Assembly: GCA_017473615.1 (NCBI GenBank)
Contig: JAFUKL010000030.1
Coordinates: forward strand, 1 to 37,891
Reading direction: 5' to 3'
Origin: Muribaculaceae bacterium
Lineage (GTDB): Bacteria; Bacteroidota; Bacteroidia; Bacteroidales; Muribaculaceae
DNA length: 37,891 bases
Of the stretch, positions 6,090 through 15,394 are shown in pieces. The position numbers and the translations under genes were made by a program. Each line of letters begins with the position of its first letter. Within the stretch, counting starts at the first letter, position 1. Below the pieces are notes generated by a model that saw only the letters and a list, made by a program, of their open reading frames with translations, was not told the origin of the DNA and did no database searches.

Positions 6090-9023
6090 ATGCAGCACAA
6101 ACCATTCCTTCGTTGTGTGGCTGAAACATTCTTGCGTCTTGGGAATGATAGAATTAAAGATTACTGTTTCATTTTCCCAAACAGGCGCAGCGGTGTATTT
6201 TTTGAGAAAGAATTAATTGAATGCGGTTCCGAATCATTTATCCTTCCCAATATCACCACAATTTCCGATTTTGTAAGCGAAACCACCGGAATGGTTGAAA
6301 GCGGGCGTATTGAATTGCTTTTGGATTTATATTGCGAATACAGTAAACTTGCAGGTGAGCATTGCGAACCATTTGATGAATTTTCTTACTGGGGCGATAT
6401 TATCCTGAATGACTTTAACGATGTTGATTTATATTTGATTGATGCACAGAGATTGTTTTCCAATCTCAAAGACATCAAAGAAATAGGCACTGATTATCTG
6501 AGCGACGAGCAGAAGTCGGCATTAAGAGAATATTTTGGTGACAGCCCTGCATTAGCAAACTCAGGAATCGAACGATTCTGGAAACATTCAAGAGCCTACA
6601 ACAATGACAACGATAATCCCCGGCAATATTTCCATTTGTGGGAAATGCTCGGAGAATTATATACAGGTTTCAGAAATAAGCTGTCTGAAAAAGGCGTGGC
6701 TTATTCCGGTATGATATACCGCAAAGCCGCCGAAAGTCTCAAAACCTATGAAACGAATCGTCTCTATTACAATCAATATATTTTTGTAGGATTTAATGTA
6801 CTTTCTGCATCCGAACTGGATATTTTCACCACATTAAAAAAGAAAGGCATTGCTGATTTTTATTGGGATTACAATTCTCCGGCTCTCCGAGACCCGAACA
6901 ATAAGGCAGGGCTTTTCATCAACAAGAACATATCACTTTTCAAGCCGAAATACGACATTGGAGATACTGTCATCGACACTTTCCCCGAAATATCAGTTAC
7001 CGCCATACCCGGCAATGTAGGACAAGTGAAATATGCTGCCGATATTGTGGAAAAACTCATCCGTGAGAAAAAAGTATCCAATCCCGACGATTTATTGGAT
7101 ACCGCCATTATATTGCCCGATGAAAACCTTTTCATTCCGCTATCAGGCTCTATCAGCAAGACGAAAATAGGAACAGTTAACATCACAATGGGATTTCCGC
7201 TAAAAAAGTCCCTTGTATCCACATTACTATCTTCCATTTCACGCATACATCGCCAATCAAGGAAAATAAAAGGTGTTTTCCATTACTATATCGAAGATAT
7301 TAAGGGATTGATTTCTCACCCCTATATAAAGATAGTGGCAACCGATGAAATACAGCAGTTAACTGAAACTCTCGCCAAAGAGCGCAAATTCTTTGTCCCC
7401 GTTACCGAGTTGCAACACATCTGCCCTGCCTTTAAGGAAATATTCACGCCTGTCACAGGCTTGAATATGCAGGAATTAATCAAATACACAGAAAACATTC
7501 TGAACTTCCTGACAAATAAAATATTGTGCAGGCTTGACACTAAGGGTAACGGAGCCATCGAAATTACCTGCATACAAAAGTACATCGAGCAGTTTCACAT
7601 GCTTGCCGACATTATCGGCAGTTATGATTTGGAACTGAGAGAAAGCACTTTCTTCTACCTGATTGATCGTTTTGTTTCAAGCACCATAGTATCTTTACAA
7701 GGCGAACCGCTTGAAGGACTGCAGGTGATGGGAGTGCTTGAGACACGCTGCCTTGACTTCAAGAACATTATAATATTGTCGATGAATGAGCGTGTTTTCC
7801 CAAGAAAGCATTTCTCTCGCAGTTTTATTCCATACAACATACGTAAAGGTTTCGGCATGTCAACAATGGAGCATCAGGAATCCATGTATGCCTACTATTT
7901 CTACCGCATGATAAGCCGGGCTGAGAATGTTTTTCTTATGTACGATGCACGCACCACAGGTCTTGGTTCGGGAGATCCTTCACGATACATCCAGCAACTT
8001 TGCAAAATCTATGATAATAGCAACACCAAGGTTAATTTTGCCTCATTTGAAATTTCATCGGCAAAAGACATCGAAATACACGTACCTAAGACAAAACGAA
8101 TATTAGACAAACTTGAACTATACAGAACAAAAGGCAGCGGTAAATTCTTGTCGGCAAGTGCCATTAATTCCTATATCACCTGCCCGCTAAAATTCTACTT
8201 TGAAAAAGTTGAAGGACTAAACATTCAGGATGAAATCACCGAGTTCATGAATTACAGCACATTCGGTACTATAATTCATGAAATAATGCACGATATATAC
8301 TCTCCGTTCAAAGGCAAAACGGTCACTCGCCCATATATCGAATCTTTTATCAAAAATAAAAACCATTGTTTAGAACGAATTATTGTAAAAACCGTCAATA
8401 ACATATATTATAAAAAAGGAGAAAATTGCTTTGATGAATTGGACGGTGAAGGCTACATGATAGAGGATGTTATCAAGCATTTTGTACTTGAGATTCTCAA
8501 ATATGACAGTAAACAGGAGTTTACCTACATTCAAGGTGAAGAAAAAGGCGAAGCTGAAGAAAAAGATTACTGGGATGAATTGGGTATCAACTTCAAGCAA
8601 TTCATCGACCGAGTAGACTGTGTCGACGAACTTAACGGAAATCCTCCATATACACGTATCATAGACTATAAGACCGGAAATGACGAGACATCGGCAACCG
8701 ATTTCTCAGCGGCAATGGACAATAGCAAGAACAAGACAAAGAAAGCAATCATACAGATATTCCTATATTGCAATTTTTACAATTATATCAGGAAATGCAA
8801 CGAAAAGATAAAGCCATTGATATACACGGTCAAAGACATGTCACAAGCTGAAATCAAGATAAACAGAACCATTGTAAACGATTACCGGGATTTCAACGAT
8901 GACTTTATGGAACAGATGAAGAATAAAATCAATGAAATGTTTGACGAAAATACGCCTTTCTCTCAAACGCGCAATTCAGGCAACTGCACCTACTGCAAAT
9001 TCAAAGATTTCTGCCGCAAATAG
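6090..9023 (+). CDS. AddB-like PD-(D/E)XK nuclease with inactive-helicase region
   Basis: A 977-residue protein. The N-terminal part has the degenerate UvrD/AddB-like start CFIFPNRRSGVFFEKEL, and a middle segment contains LEGLQVMGVLETRCLDF, a helicase motif remnant. The C-terminal third is a RecB-family nuclease: FGTIIHEIMH, RVDCVDE, then IIDYKTGN (about residues 856-863) with catalytic Asp and Lys. Cys at about 699 (YITCPLKF) plus the final NCTYCKFKDFC cysteines match the split four-Cys iron-sulfur cluster of AddB and Cas4. In this family it pairs with an AddA helicase-nuclease for double-strand break resection; no AddA lies in the window. It ends in TAG, which matters for the right-hand region. 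It is last in the metF-holB operon. Confidence 0.88.
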   Translation: MQHKPFLRCVAETFLRLGNDRIKDYCFIFPNRRSGVFFEKELIECGSESFILPNITTISDFVSETTGMVESGRIELLLDLYCEYSKLAGEHCEPFDEFSYWGDIILNDFNDVDLYLIDAQRLFSNLKDIKEIGTDYLSDEQKSALREYFGDSPALANSGIERFWKHSRAYNNDNDNPRQYFHLWEMLGELYTGFRNKLSEKGVAYSGMIYRKAAESLKTYETNRLYYNQYIFVGFNVLSASELDIFTTLKKKGIADFYWDYNSPALRDPNNKAGLFINKNISLFKPKYDIGDTVIDTFPEISVTAIPGNVGQVKYAADIVEKLIREKKVSNPDDLLDTAIILPDENLFIPLSGSISKTKIGTVNITMGFPLKKSLVSTLLSSISRIHRQSRKIKGVFHYYIEDIKGLISHPYIKIVATDEIQQLTETLAKERKFFVPVTELQHICPAFKEIFTPVTGLNMQELIKYTENILNFLTNKILCRLDTKGNGAIEITCIQKYIEQFHMLADIIGSYDLELRESTFFYLIDRFVSSTIVSLQGEPLEGLQVMGVLETRCLDFKNIIILSMNERVFPRKHFSRSFIPYNIRKGFGMSTMEHQESMYAYYFYRMISRAENVFLMYDARTTGLGSGDPSRYIQQLCKIYDNSNTKVNFASFEISSAKDIEIHVPKTKRILDKLELYRTKGSGKFLSASAINSYITCPLKFYFEKVEGLNIQDEITEFMNYSTFGTIIHEIMHDIYSPFKGKTVTRPYIESFIKNKNHCLERIIVKTVNNIYYKKGENCFDELDGEGYMIEDVIKHFVLEILKYDSKQEFTYIQGEEKGEAEEKDYWDELGINFKQFIDRVDCVDELNGNPPYTRIIDYKTGNDETSATDFSAAMDNSKNKTKKAIIQIFLYCNFYNYIRKCNEKIKPLIYTVKDMSQAEIKINRTIVNDYRDFNDDFMEQMKNKINEMFDENTPFSQTRNSGNCTYCKFKDFCRK

Positions 9024-9214
9024 GTATTACGCCGCAATACTCCATTCCATAGAAGTCAGAAACAGAACTCGCATAAAAATAGCAACTAAAAAAGGAATCT
9101 TCGGCAAAAGTATGCCTACCAATCCCTTTTTGCTGAAGACACGTTCGGTCTTTCGTTTTCACCTGTTACGGTCAGATAATGGTCTGTTTAACCCGAAAAT
9201 CCATTCCGGTTAAG

Positions 9215-10168
9215 CTATGGGACAAGCACCAAGCGGAAACCGCTGCTGATGCCGCGGCCCGACGGAGTGCGGTCGGCGCGATAAGACACCCGGCAGATCC
9301 CCGCACCGTCGAACCACCAGCCACCGCGTAGCACGCGGCTAGAGCCGGTAGAAGGTCCGGTAGGATCGGTCTGTGATGACGAACTATAGCTGCCATACCA
9401 GTCGCTGCACCATTCCCACACGTTTCCGCTCATGTCATATATTCCAAGCTCATTAGGCTGTTTGGTTCCCACTTCATGTGTTTTGGTAGAAGAATTGTTT
9501 GTGTACCATGCCACATCTCCCACTGTATTGCTGCCACTATACTTATAACCGGCACTCTTGTTGCCACCTCGGGCTGCGTATTCCCACTCAGCCTCGGTCG
9601 GCAACCGGAACGTCTTGCCGGTAATTTTATTTAATCTCGGCAAGAATATATTCACTATATCATCGTGGCTTACATAGTATGCGGGATAGTTCGCTCCCAC
9701 TCCGTATGCTGAGGATGGATTACTGCCAAGCCACACATCACTTGAATAGGCACTCATCGAAGAGCCATCGGCACATCCACCCGTATAACTCATCACAGCC
9801 TCCCATAATCCTTGTGTGACTTCATATTTGCCGATATAAAAATCACTCAATGTCACTTGATGAACAGGGCTTTCGTCATCATAGGCATCACTGCCCTGCT
9901 CGCTTGTAGCTCCCATTGTAAATGTACCGCCTTCAACGGCAATCATTGTGAAAGTTACACCGTTCACATTAAATTCTCCCGACTCAGTGTTTTCTTCGGG
10001 TACTTCATCGTCGTAATTATAAGTCTCGATTCGGTCAAGCACTTCATAGGAATACTTCACTTTAGTACCGTCTTTCTTATGCACTATAACACCTTGTGCC
10101 ATTACCGGCAATGATAAAAGCAGAGCAAACGTTATGCTCAACGCTTTAAATAATGATTGTTGTTTCAT
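9215..10168 (-). CDS. Secreted SUMF1/formylglycine-generating-enzyme-like protein without the full catalytic Cys pair
   Basis: A 317-residue protein with a signal peptide (MKQQSLFKAL to LPVMAQG), a short linker with a KDGTKVKYSYEVLDRIE segment, then a complete SUMF1 fold: GGTFTMGA, DFYIGKYEVTQGLWEAVM, FRLPTEAEWEYAARGG, YDMSGNVWEWCSDWYG and RVLRGGWWFDGAGICRVSYR. In true formylglycine enzymes two cysteines flank this last loop (RGGS-x-x-C-x4-C). Here the first is Asp and only the second Cys remains, so sulfatase activation is unlikely and a structural or binding role is more plausible. Its ATG overlaps the stop of the Big_2 gene by 4 nt, so the two are translationally coupled and probably act together at the surface. 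Confidence 0.88.
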   Translation of the reverse strand: MKQQSLFKALSITFALLLSLPVMAQGVIVHKKDGTKVKYSYEVLDRIETYNYDDEVPEENTESGEFNVNGVTFTMIAVEGGTFTMGATSEQGSDAYDDESPVHQVTLSDFYIGKYEVTQGLWEAVMSYTGGCADGSSMSAYSSDVWLGSNPSSAYGVGANYPAYYVSHDDIVNIFLPRLNKITGKTFRLPTEAEWEYAARGGNKSAGYKYSGSNTVGDVAWYTNNSSTKTHEVGTKQPNELGIYDMSGNVWEWCSDWYGSYSSSSQTDPTGPSTGSSRVLRGGWWFDGAGICRVSYRADRTPSGRGISSGFRLVLVP

Positions 10169-12075
10169 TTCTTAAGTATTTTACTTGTTATTTCTTCCGA
10201 TTTCACTATATATACACCCGCATCCAATTCTTCCAACGACAAATACAGCATTCCGTCCGAATCGGTCTTGGTTGTCTTTAACAACATACCACCCATTGTG
10301 TACACATACACGTCCATTCCGGGACGGCAGTTGACAAAGGATACAGAATCATTCCCTTTTACAATCTTTTTACCTGCCATTTCATTCTCATCTATAGCCA
10401 CTGCAACATCAGGGATAGAGCCATTAATTGTGAATTTATTCACTTTATCGGGTTCCAGCATAATTTCTTTTACATCGGTTGCCACTTCCAATATTCCTTC
10501 ATTATATGTAACCTGAGGATGTTCGACAAGCGAATACGCAACTATACCTCCACTCTCAAGCCATACCACAAAATAAAACTCCGGCTCAGGAACAGTTACC
10601 GTACAAGATGCGCTGCAGCCGTTGGCTGCTGTTACAGTCACTACCGCTATTCCAGGATAACAGGCGGTAACCATTCCCGATTGATTCACTCTTGCCACCT
10701 CCGTATTATCCGATGTCCAAGTCAAAGATGTTTCTATATCATAATCGGCAGGGTTCAGAGTGTATTCCAACTGCATCTTCTGCTTATAAGCCAATTCCAA
10801 ATACTCAGGCATATCTATAGATAACGGCATACGCTGTACCGTTGCATCTTCCAAGGTGAATTTCTCAACTTTATCCTTGGCATATTCCACTCTCTGCTGT
10901 GAAGTTTCCACTATTATATTTTGTTCGCTGAATGTAACTTGCGGCTTCTCTTTCAACGAATATACCAACTTGGATTCATCACTCGTCCACACTATAAAAT
11001 TAAACACCGGTTCATCGACCTCCACTCGGCAAGTAGCACTCACCCCATTGGAAGCGGTAGCGATCACATCGGCAATACCGGGCTTACGTGCTGTGATTTT
11101 CCCATCGGATGTAACCGTCACCACAGAGTTATCCGTTGACGTCCACGTCAATTTTAAATAGGCATCTACCGGCTGAGATATCACTTTCAGTTCCCTGCTT
11201 TTACCATACATCAGAGAGACTTTCTTTGGTAATTCTATACTTTCCGGCATTGGATGTACGGTAATCTTGCATGTAGCAGAATAGCCGTTATCGGTTTTTG
11301 CCCTCGCCACAGCTGTTCCTGCTTTTAATGCCGTCACCGTACCATCGGCATCCAACGACACCACTCCGTTATAGTCATCCAACGACCACGTGACCGAGGT
11401 TTCGGCATATGACGGTGTAACGGAATATGACAATTTCCGGCTATCGCCTATCGGAAGATTAAGCGTAGATGGAGAAACCGAGATTCCCGTCGGAGTAGCT
11501 TCTTTAACAACAACATTACAATAATCAGATAATCCGTTATCAGTTCTAACTGTTATTACAGCTGTTCCTGCTGCATTTGCATACACCGATCCATCTTGAA
11601 ACACAGATGCAATACTTCCATTACTCGAAGACCAAGATAGAGTAGTTGTAGCATTAGAGGGAGTTATGGTAGGCGTTAATGTTCTATAATTACCTACCGT
11701 TATGGTAACATTTGACGGTAATGATATACTTGTGGGTTTCACTTCATTTATTGTTACATAAAAATCCTCTGTTTCCTTTTTAACATATTTGAATGTACCT
11801 CTATATATTACACGCTCATATGCGCATTGTATAAGAACTCTACTACCGAAAGGTTTTAAGGCTCTAATCGTTGCCGTACATCCTATATAACTTTCCACTT
11901 CTAAATATGTAGGTGCATTAGATTCCCATCTGATTGTATGAGTAAGAACACCATCTATAGGTGTAAACGACAATCTTATAGTCTCCCCAACATTTACGCT
12001 ATAACTTCCTGCTGCATATATGTTAGACACACACATACATAATCCTATAAACATTACAAATCTTAAGCGATTCAT
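10165..12075 (-). CDS. Surface protein with bacterial Ig-like (Big_2) repeats and T9SS-type C-terminal domain
   Basis: A large exported protein; I start at ATG 12075 because it puts a short basic N-terminus (MNRLRF) directly before the signal core ending IYAAG, though ATG 12102 is also in frame. At least four Big_2 modules follow, each with a pattern such as TLSWSSSNGSIASV or SLTWTSDNTEVARV then GTAVITV. Two modules are separated by repeated segments (FIVWTSDESKLVYSL and FYFVVWLESGGIVAYSL, each leading to a VTF/VTY strand), an internal duplication. The end (VYVYTMGGMLLKTT to DAGVYIVK) resembles a type A type-IX-secretion sorting domain. A role in adhesion or surface display is inferred. It is the first gene of a two-gene operon with the SUMF1-like protein. 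Confidence 0.85.
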   Translation of the reverse strand: MNRLRFVMFIGLCMCVSNIYAAGSYSVNVGETIRLSFTPIDGVLTHTIRWESNAPTYLEVESYIGCTATIRALKPFGSRVLIQCAYERVIYRGTFKYVKKETEDFYVTINEVKPTSISLPSNVTITVGNYRTLTPTITPSNATTTLSWSSSNGSIASVFQDGSVYANAAGTAVITVRTDNGLSDYCNVVVKEATPTGISVSPSTLNLPIGDSRKLSYSVTPSYAETSVTWSLDDYNGVVSLDADGTVTALKAGTAVARAKTDNGYSATCKITVHPMPESIELPKKVSLMYGKSRELKVISQPVDAYLKLTWTSTDNSVVTVTSDGKITARKPGIADVIATASNGVSATCRVEVDEPVFNFIVWTSDESKLVYSLKEKPQVTFSEQNIIVETSQQRVEYAKDKVEKFTLEDATVQRMPLSIDMPEYLELAYKQKMQLEYTLNPADYDIETSLTWTSDNTEVARVNQSGMVTACYPGIAVVTVTAANGCSASCTVTVPEPEFYFVVWLESGGIVAYSLVEHPQVTYNEGILEVATDVKEIMLEPDKVNKFTINGSIPDVAVAIDENEMAGKKIVKGNDSVSFVNCRPGMDVYVYTMGGMLLKTTKTDSDGMLYLSLEELDAGVYIVKSEEITSKILKK

Positions 12076-12161
12076 TAATGTAACCTTACAAAATCTTTGC
12101 ATAATTTTTATCTATCCCCGATTAATTGTGTTTTATTAATTTATTTGTAGAATTACAGTGG

Positions 12162-12169
12162 CAAATTTA
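12162..12169 (-). promoter_or_regulatory. Promoter -7 element of the Big_2/SUMF1 operon
   Basis: Minus-strand TAAATTTG, about 60 nt upstream of ATG 12102. No TTG sits at the ideal distance; the C8 tract at 12191-12198 lies where the -33 region is expected. Confidence 0.5.
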
Positions 12170-12190
12170 CGCATAAAGGGGCTCTTTTTA

Positions 12191-12198
12191 CCCCCCCC
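12191..12198. repeat. Poly-C (8) tract in the divergent intergenic region
   Basis: An uninterrupted run of eight C in an otherwise AT-rich region, just upstream of the -7 box of the surface-protein operon. Such runs can slip during replication. Confidence 0.6.
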
Positions 12199-12230
12199 AA
12201 GTTAAATTTTGTTAATCTTTACTATTTTTT

Positions 12231-12275
12231 GAGAAACTACTTTGATTTTCAAGCAAATTCAAAGCAGTTTCTTAG
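12231..12275. repeat. Inverted pair of the dispersed GAGAAACT repeat upstream of fic
   Basis: GAGAAACTACTTTGATTTTC (12231-12250) and, reversed, CTAAGAAACTGCTTTGAATT (complement of 12256-12275) face each other and could fold into a hairpin of about 18 bp with few mismatches. The arms belong to the same dispersed family seen at 27901, 28546, 31291 and 31509. The 12103-12420 stretch otherwise holds only promoter and operator elements. Confidence 0.6.
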
Positions 12276-12323
12276 AATTTATGGATATTACCGCCCAAGA
12301 CAAAAAAGATTCTATGAGAAAAA

Positions 12324-12385
12324 TTCGGAGATAAGCATGCTTATTCGCCGAAAATATTCGGAGAATAACTTGTCTATTCCCCGAA
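12324..12385. promoter_or_regulatory. Two tandem palindromes, putative operator of fic
   Basis: Palindrome 1 (12324-12352) and palindrome 2 (12357-12385) are each 29 bp, begin TTCGGAGA and end CCGAA. Their four half-sites share TTCGGnGAATA in alternating orientation. Centres lie 33 bp apart, about three helical turns. Palindrome 2 has the promoter's -33 TTG at its centre. Confidence 0.7.
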
Positions 12386-12400
12386 AAGGCTCTAAATTTG
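12370..12400 (+). promoter_or_regulatory. fic promoter
   Basis: TTG (12370-12372), a 20-nt spacer, TAAATTTG (12393-12400): a full consensus match. Transcription would start near 12406, just before ATG 12421. Confidence 0.75.
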
Positions 12401-12420
12401 TCACAATTTCAAAAAAATAT

Positions 12421-13512
12421 ATGAGATATATACACGATTATGAAAATTGGTGGCAGTTTAAGTATGACACCGAGCAAATAATGACTGAGTTAGGCAGAAT
12501 ACGCATCAAGCAAGGTCTTGTTTTGGGAAAAATGCAGTCTTTGGGATTTGTTACCCAAGACGAAACGATGCTGTCTAATATGTCACTTGAACTTGTGCGC
12601 TCATCTGAAATTGAAGGTAAAGAATTGAATCTTGAAGAGGTTCGTTCTTCTATAGCCCGCCGATTAGGCATAGAAACAGCCGGAATTGTGCCTGTTTCAC
12701 GATATATCGATGGCGTAGTGGAAATGCAATTGGACGCAACTCAAAATTATGACAAAGCACTCTCTCACGATCGACTTTACGGATGGCACAACGTCTTGTT
12801 CCCTACAGGCATGAGCGGATTGTATCGCATAGATGTAGGGAAATATCGTTCCGGAGAAATGCAAGTCATTTCAGGTGCTATGGGTAAAGAAAAGGTACAT
12901 TATCAAGCACCTTCAGCAGAGCGAGTGTATGAGGAAATGGAACGTTTTATTGATTGGTTTAATAAGTGTAACGATATTGATGCCGTATTGAAAGCAGCCA
13001 TAGCACACTTGTGGTTTGTATCAATACACCCGTTTGATGATGGCAATGGCAGAATAGCAAGAGCATTGACCGATATGCTTCTTGCTCGCTCTGAAAACAG
13101 CAGTAAACGATTTTATTCGGTTTCTGCCGAAATAAAAGTATTACAAAAGGAATATTATGAGATACTGGAACGCACTCAACATGGAAATGGCGATATAACC
13201 GAATGGATAATATGGTTTTTACACTGCTTTGAACAAGCATTGGTCTCAACCGAAGAAACATTATCTTCAGTAATGCGAAAAGCCGATTTTTGGGAACGCA
13301 ATTGCAACATAACATTTAATGAAAGACAACGAAAAATATTAAATATGCTCTTTGGCGATTTTTTCGGTAAACTTACCAGCAGTAAATGGGCAAAAATTGC
13401 AAAATGTTCGTCCGATACGGCATTAAATGATATTAACGACCTTATTTCAAAAGGTATCTTGAAGAAGACCCCGGAGGGAGGTCGCAGCACAAACTACATA
13501 TTAGCAGATTAG
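12421..13512 (+). CDS. Fic-family protein (DUF4172 N-terminus, Fic core, winged helix)
   Basis: A 363-residue protein. The N-terminus MRYIHDYENWWQFKYD is the usual beginning of DUF4172-Fic proteins; a longer frame from TTG 12229 would start upstream of the promoter and read through the operator, so I reject it. The inhibitory motif SxxxEG is present as SSEIEG (residues 61-66). The catalytic loop HPFDDGNGRIAR (203-214) is intact, so AMPylation of a target protein by ATP is expected, restrained by the inhibitory helix. The C-terminal 60 residues look like a winged helix-turn-helix (KIAKCSSDTALNDINDL), suggesting DNA binding and perhaps autoregulation at the palindromes. It stops with TAG. The target is unknown. 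Confidence 0.92.
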   Translation: MRYIHDYENWWQFKYDTEQIMTELGRIRIKQGLVLGKMQSLGFVTQDETMLSNMSLELVRSSEIEGKELNLEEVRSSIARRLGIETAGIVPVSRYIDGVVEMQLDATQNYDKALSHDRLYGWHNVLFPTGMSGLYRIDVGKYRSGEMQVISGAMGKEKVHYQAPSAERVYEEMERFIDWFNKCNDIDAVLKAAIAHLWFVSIHPFDDGNGRIARALTDMLLARSENSSKRFYSVSAEIKVLQKEYYEILERTQHGNGDITEWIIWFLHCFEQALVSTEETLSSVMRKADFWERNCNITFNERQRKILNMLFGDFFGKLTSSKWAKIAKCSSDTALNDINDLISKGILKKTPEGGRSTNYILAD

Positions 13513-13543
13513 AATTTCTCCCTAATCGTATCTTACTAATATT

Positions 13544-13573
13544 TTGACAATTGAATATTTTTTTATAACTTTG
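13544..13573 (+). promoter_or_regulatory. rplY promoter
   Basis: TTG (13544-13546), a 19-nt spacer, TAACTTTG (13566-13573), followed by a leader of about 70 nt. Confidence 0.7.
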
Positions 13574-13650
13574 CACCGCTTTTTAAGAATACCGTGTGAT
13601 GGGAAATTAGGAGCAAACTTAATTTTGAGTAACACAAACAAAAACAAAAA

Positions 13651-14334
13651 ATGAAAACATTTAATCTAACAGCAGAACCAAGAACAGCTCTTGGCAAAAA
13701 AGCAACAAAAGCTTTACGTAAAGAAGGTCTTGTACCTGTAGTTCTTAACGGTGGTGAAGTGGTTGACCTTCCTTATTCAGGTACTGTTGCCGAAGGCGTA
13801 AAACTTGTTGCGCTTCCCGGTAAAAAATCAGTTAACGGCAAGAGAGAAGAAAGCAAAAAAGGTATTTTCTCTACCGACTTAGTAGTAAAAATGGCTGACA
13901 TTCGTAAGCTTATTTACACTCCTGACATCTTCGTTATCGATTTGAATATCAACGGAACAAGCAAAAAAGCCGTTCTAAAGGACATCCAATTTCATCCTGT
14001 AACCGACGAAGTTCTTCACATCGACCTATTGGAAGTTTATGACAACAAGCCGGTGGTTATGGAAGTTCCTGTACAAATCGAAGGTCACGCAGCCGGTGTT
14101 AAAGCCGGTGGTAAGTTGACATTGTCAATGAAGAAACTTAAAGTTAAAGCTATCTATTCACAAATGCCTGAACGCGTTATCATCAACGTAGACAACTTGG
14201 AACTTGGACAAAGCTTGCAAGTTGGTGCTCTTCACTATGAAGGTCTTGAATTGATGAATGCTAAGAACGCTGTCGTATGTGCAGTTCAATTGACTCGTGC
14301 AGCTCGCGGTGCTCAGGCTACTGCTCAAAAATAA
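13651..14334 (+). CDS. rplY: 50S ribosomal protein L25/general stress protein Ctc
   Basis: A 227-residue long-form L25. The N-terminal RNA-binding domain (MKTFNLTAEPRTALGKKATK, LRKEGLVPVVLNGG) binds 5S rRNA, and a C-terminal beta domain follows (FHPVTDEVLHIDLLEVYDN, HAAGVKAGGKL). Length matches the CTC type. A strong promoter lies 80 nt upstream. It is followed after 10 nt by pth and then hslR, a translation-quality cluster: ribosome structure, peptidyl-tRNA recycling and stalled-50S rescue. Confidence 0.94.
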   Translation: MKTFNLTAEPRTALGKKATKALRKEGLVPVVLNGGEVVDLPYSGTVAEGVKLVALPGKKSVNGKREESKKGIFSTDLVVKMADIRKLIYTPDIFVIDLNINGTSKKAVLKDIQFHPVTDEVLHIDLLEVYDNKPVVMEVPVQIEGHAAGVKAGGKLTLSMKKLKVKAIYSQMPERVIINVDNLELGQSLQVGALHYEGLELMNAKNAVVCAVQLTRAARGAQATAQK

Positions 14335-14344
14335 TATTTGAGAC

Positions 14345-14908
14345 ATGAAATTTCTGATTGTTGGATTGGGCAATATTGGTGCAGAATACCGTAACACCCG
14401 ACACAACATAGGTTTTAAAGTATTGGATGCCTTTGCCGAGGCGTCCAATACTTCTTTTTCAACCCAAAGGTACGGCGACATAGCCCAAGTGAGAGTAAAG
14501 AACAAACAGCTTATTCTGCTCAAGCCATCTACATACATGAACTTAAGCGGTGAAGCTGTACGCTACTGGATGAACAAAGAGAACATACCTTTAGAAAACA
14601 TTCTTGTAATAGTGGATGACCTTGCACTTCCATTCGGAGCAATAAGAATAAAAGGTAAAGGCAGTGACGGAGGTCATAACGGGCTGAAGAACATAGCCGA
14701 TATGTTATGCACACAAAACTATGCTCGTATAAGATTCGGTATAGGCAATGATTTTCCCAAGGGTGCTCAAATAGAGTATGTCTTAGGAAACTTCAGCGAA
14801 GAACAGGAAAAACTTATGCCGGAAAGAATTGCCGTAGCCATAGATGCAATCAAGGCATACTGCCTGTCAGGACTTACATTTGCCATGAACAATTATAGCA
14901 ATAAATAA
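14345..14908 (+). CDS. pth: Peptidyl-tRNA hydrolase
   Basis: A 187-residue Pth. It has the [15 protein letters not shown] signature with Asn10 and catalytic His20, [12 protein letters not shown], Asp92 in VDDLALPFG, and [12 protein letters not shown]. It cleaves the ester bond of peptidyl-tRNAs released from ribosomes and is normally essential. It starts 10 nt after rplY and ends 12 nt before hslR, so it is part of the same transcript. Confidence 0.97.
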   Translation: MKFLIVGLGNIGAEYRNTRHNIGFKVLDAFAEASNTSFSTQRYGDIAQVRVKNKQLILLKPSTYMNLSGEAVRYWMNKENIPLENILVIVDDLALPFGAIRIKGKGSDGGHNGLKNIADMLCTQNYARIRFGIGNDFPKGAQIEYVLGNFSEEQEKLMPERIAVAIDAIKAYCLSGLTFAMNNYSNK

Positions 14909-14920
14909 CTAACTGAAAAC

Positions 14921-15355
14921 ATGGCAAAAGGAGAAGTAAGAGTAGACAAATGGTTGTGGGCAACAAGAGTGTATAAAACCCGCTCTATAGCAACTGATGC
15001 ATGTAAAAAAGGACGTGTTACGATTTCTGGTGTAACGGTGAAACCGTCACATTCAGTAAAAACCGGCGACATTATATGTGTACGCAAGCCCCCTATCACT
15101 TACTCTTTCCAAGTTCTCGGACTTATAGAAAACCGTGTAGGAGCTAAACTTGTGCCTGATTATCTAAAGAACGTAACTACACCCGACCAATATGAGTTGT
15201 TGGAAATGACACGCATAAGCGGTTTCGTCAACAGGCAAAAAGGTCTTGGACGCCCTACCAAAAAAGAAGGAAGAGAATTAGCCCGATTCACCGATTTCAA
15301 ATATATGGGATTTGATGATTTCGACGATGAAGACTATGATTATGAAGACGAATAA
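14921..15355 (+). CDS. hslR: S4-domain RNA-binding protein, Hsp15 family
   Basis: A 144-residue protein. An S4 domain occupies the N-terminus (VRVDKWLWATRVYKTRSIA, then KKGRVTISG and VKTGDIICV), as in Hsp15, which binds free 50S subunits carrying a nascent chain. The middle has the GFVNRQKGLGRPTKKEGREL segment common to the Bacteroidetes version, and the end is a very acidic tail (DDFDDEDYDYEDE). It is third in the rplY-pth-hslR operon. Confidence 0.88.
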   Translation: MAKGEVRVDKWLWATRVYKTRSIATDACKKGRVTISGVTVKPSHSVKTGDIICVRKPPITYSFQVLGLIENRVGAKLVPDYLKNVTTPDQYELLEMTRISGFVNRQKGLGRPTKKEGRELARFTDFKYMGFDDFDDEDYDYEDE

Positions 15356-15394
15356 TGTGTTAATTTAATGTAAGATTTACTTTAAATACACAAC

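Noticed and set aside
9024-9214. A gene or clear terminator between the AddB-like gene and the SUMF1-like gene
   Set aside because: The only open frame is a run-on without a start, and the AAAAAGG/CCCTTTTT pairing is too imperfect to call.
12229-12420. An N-terminal extension of Fic from TTG 12229 (64 extra residues)
   Set aside because: It would be translated from upstream of the consensus promoter, includes the operator palindromes and the dispersed repeat, and relatives begin at MRYIHDYE.
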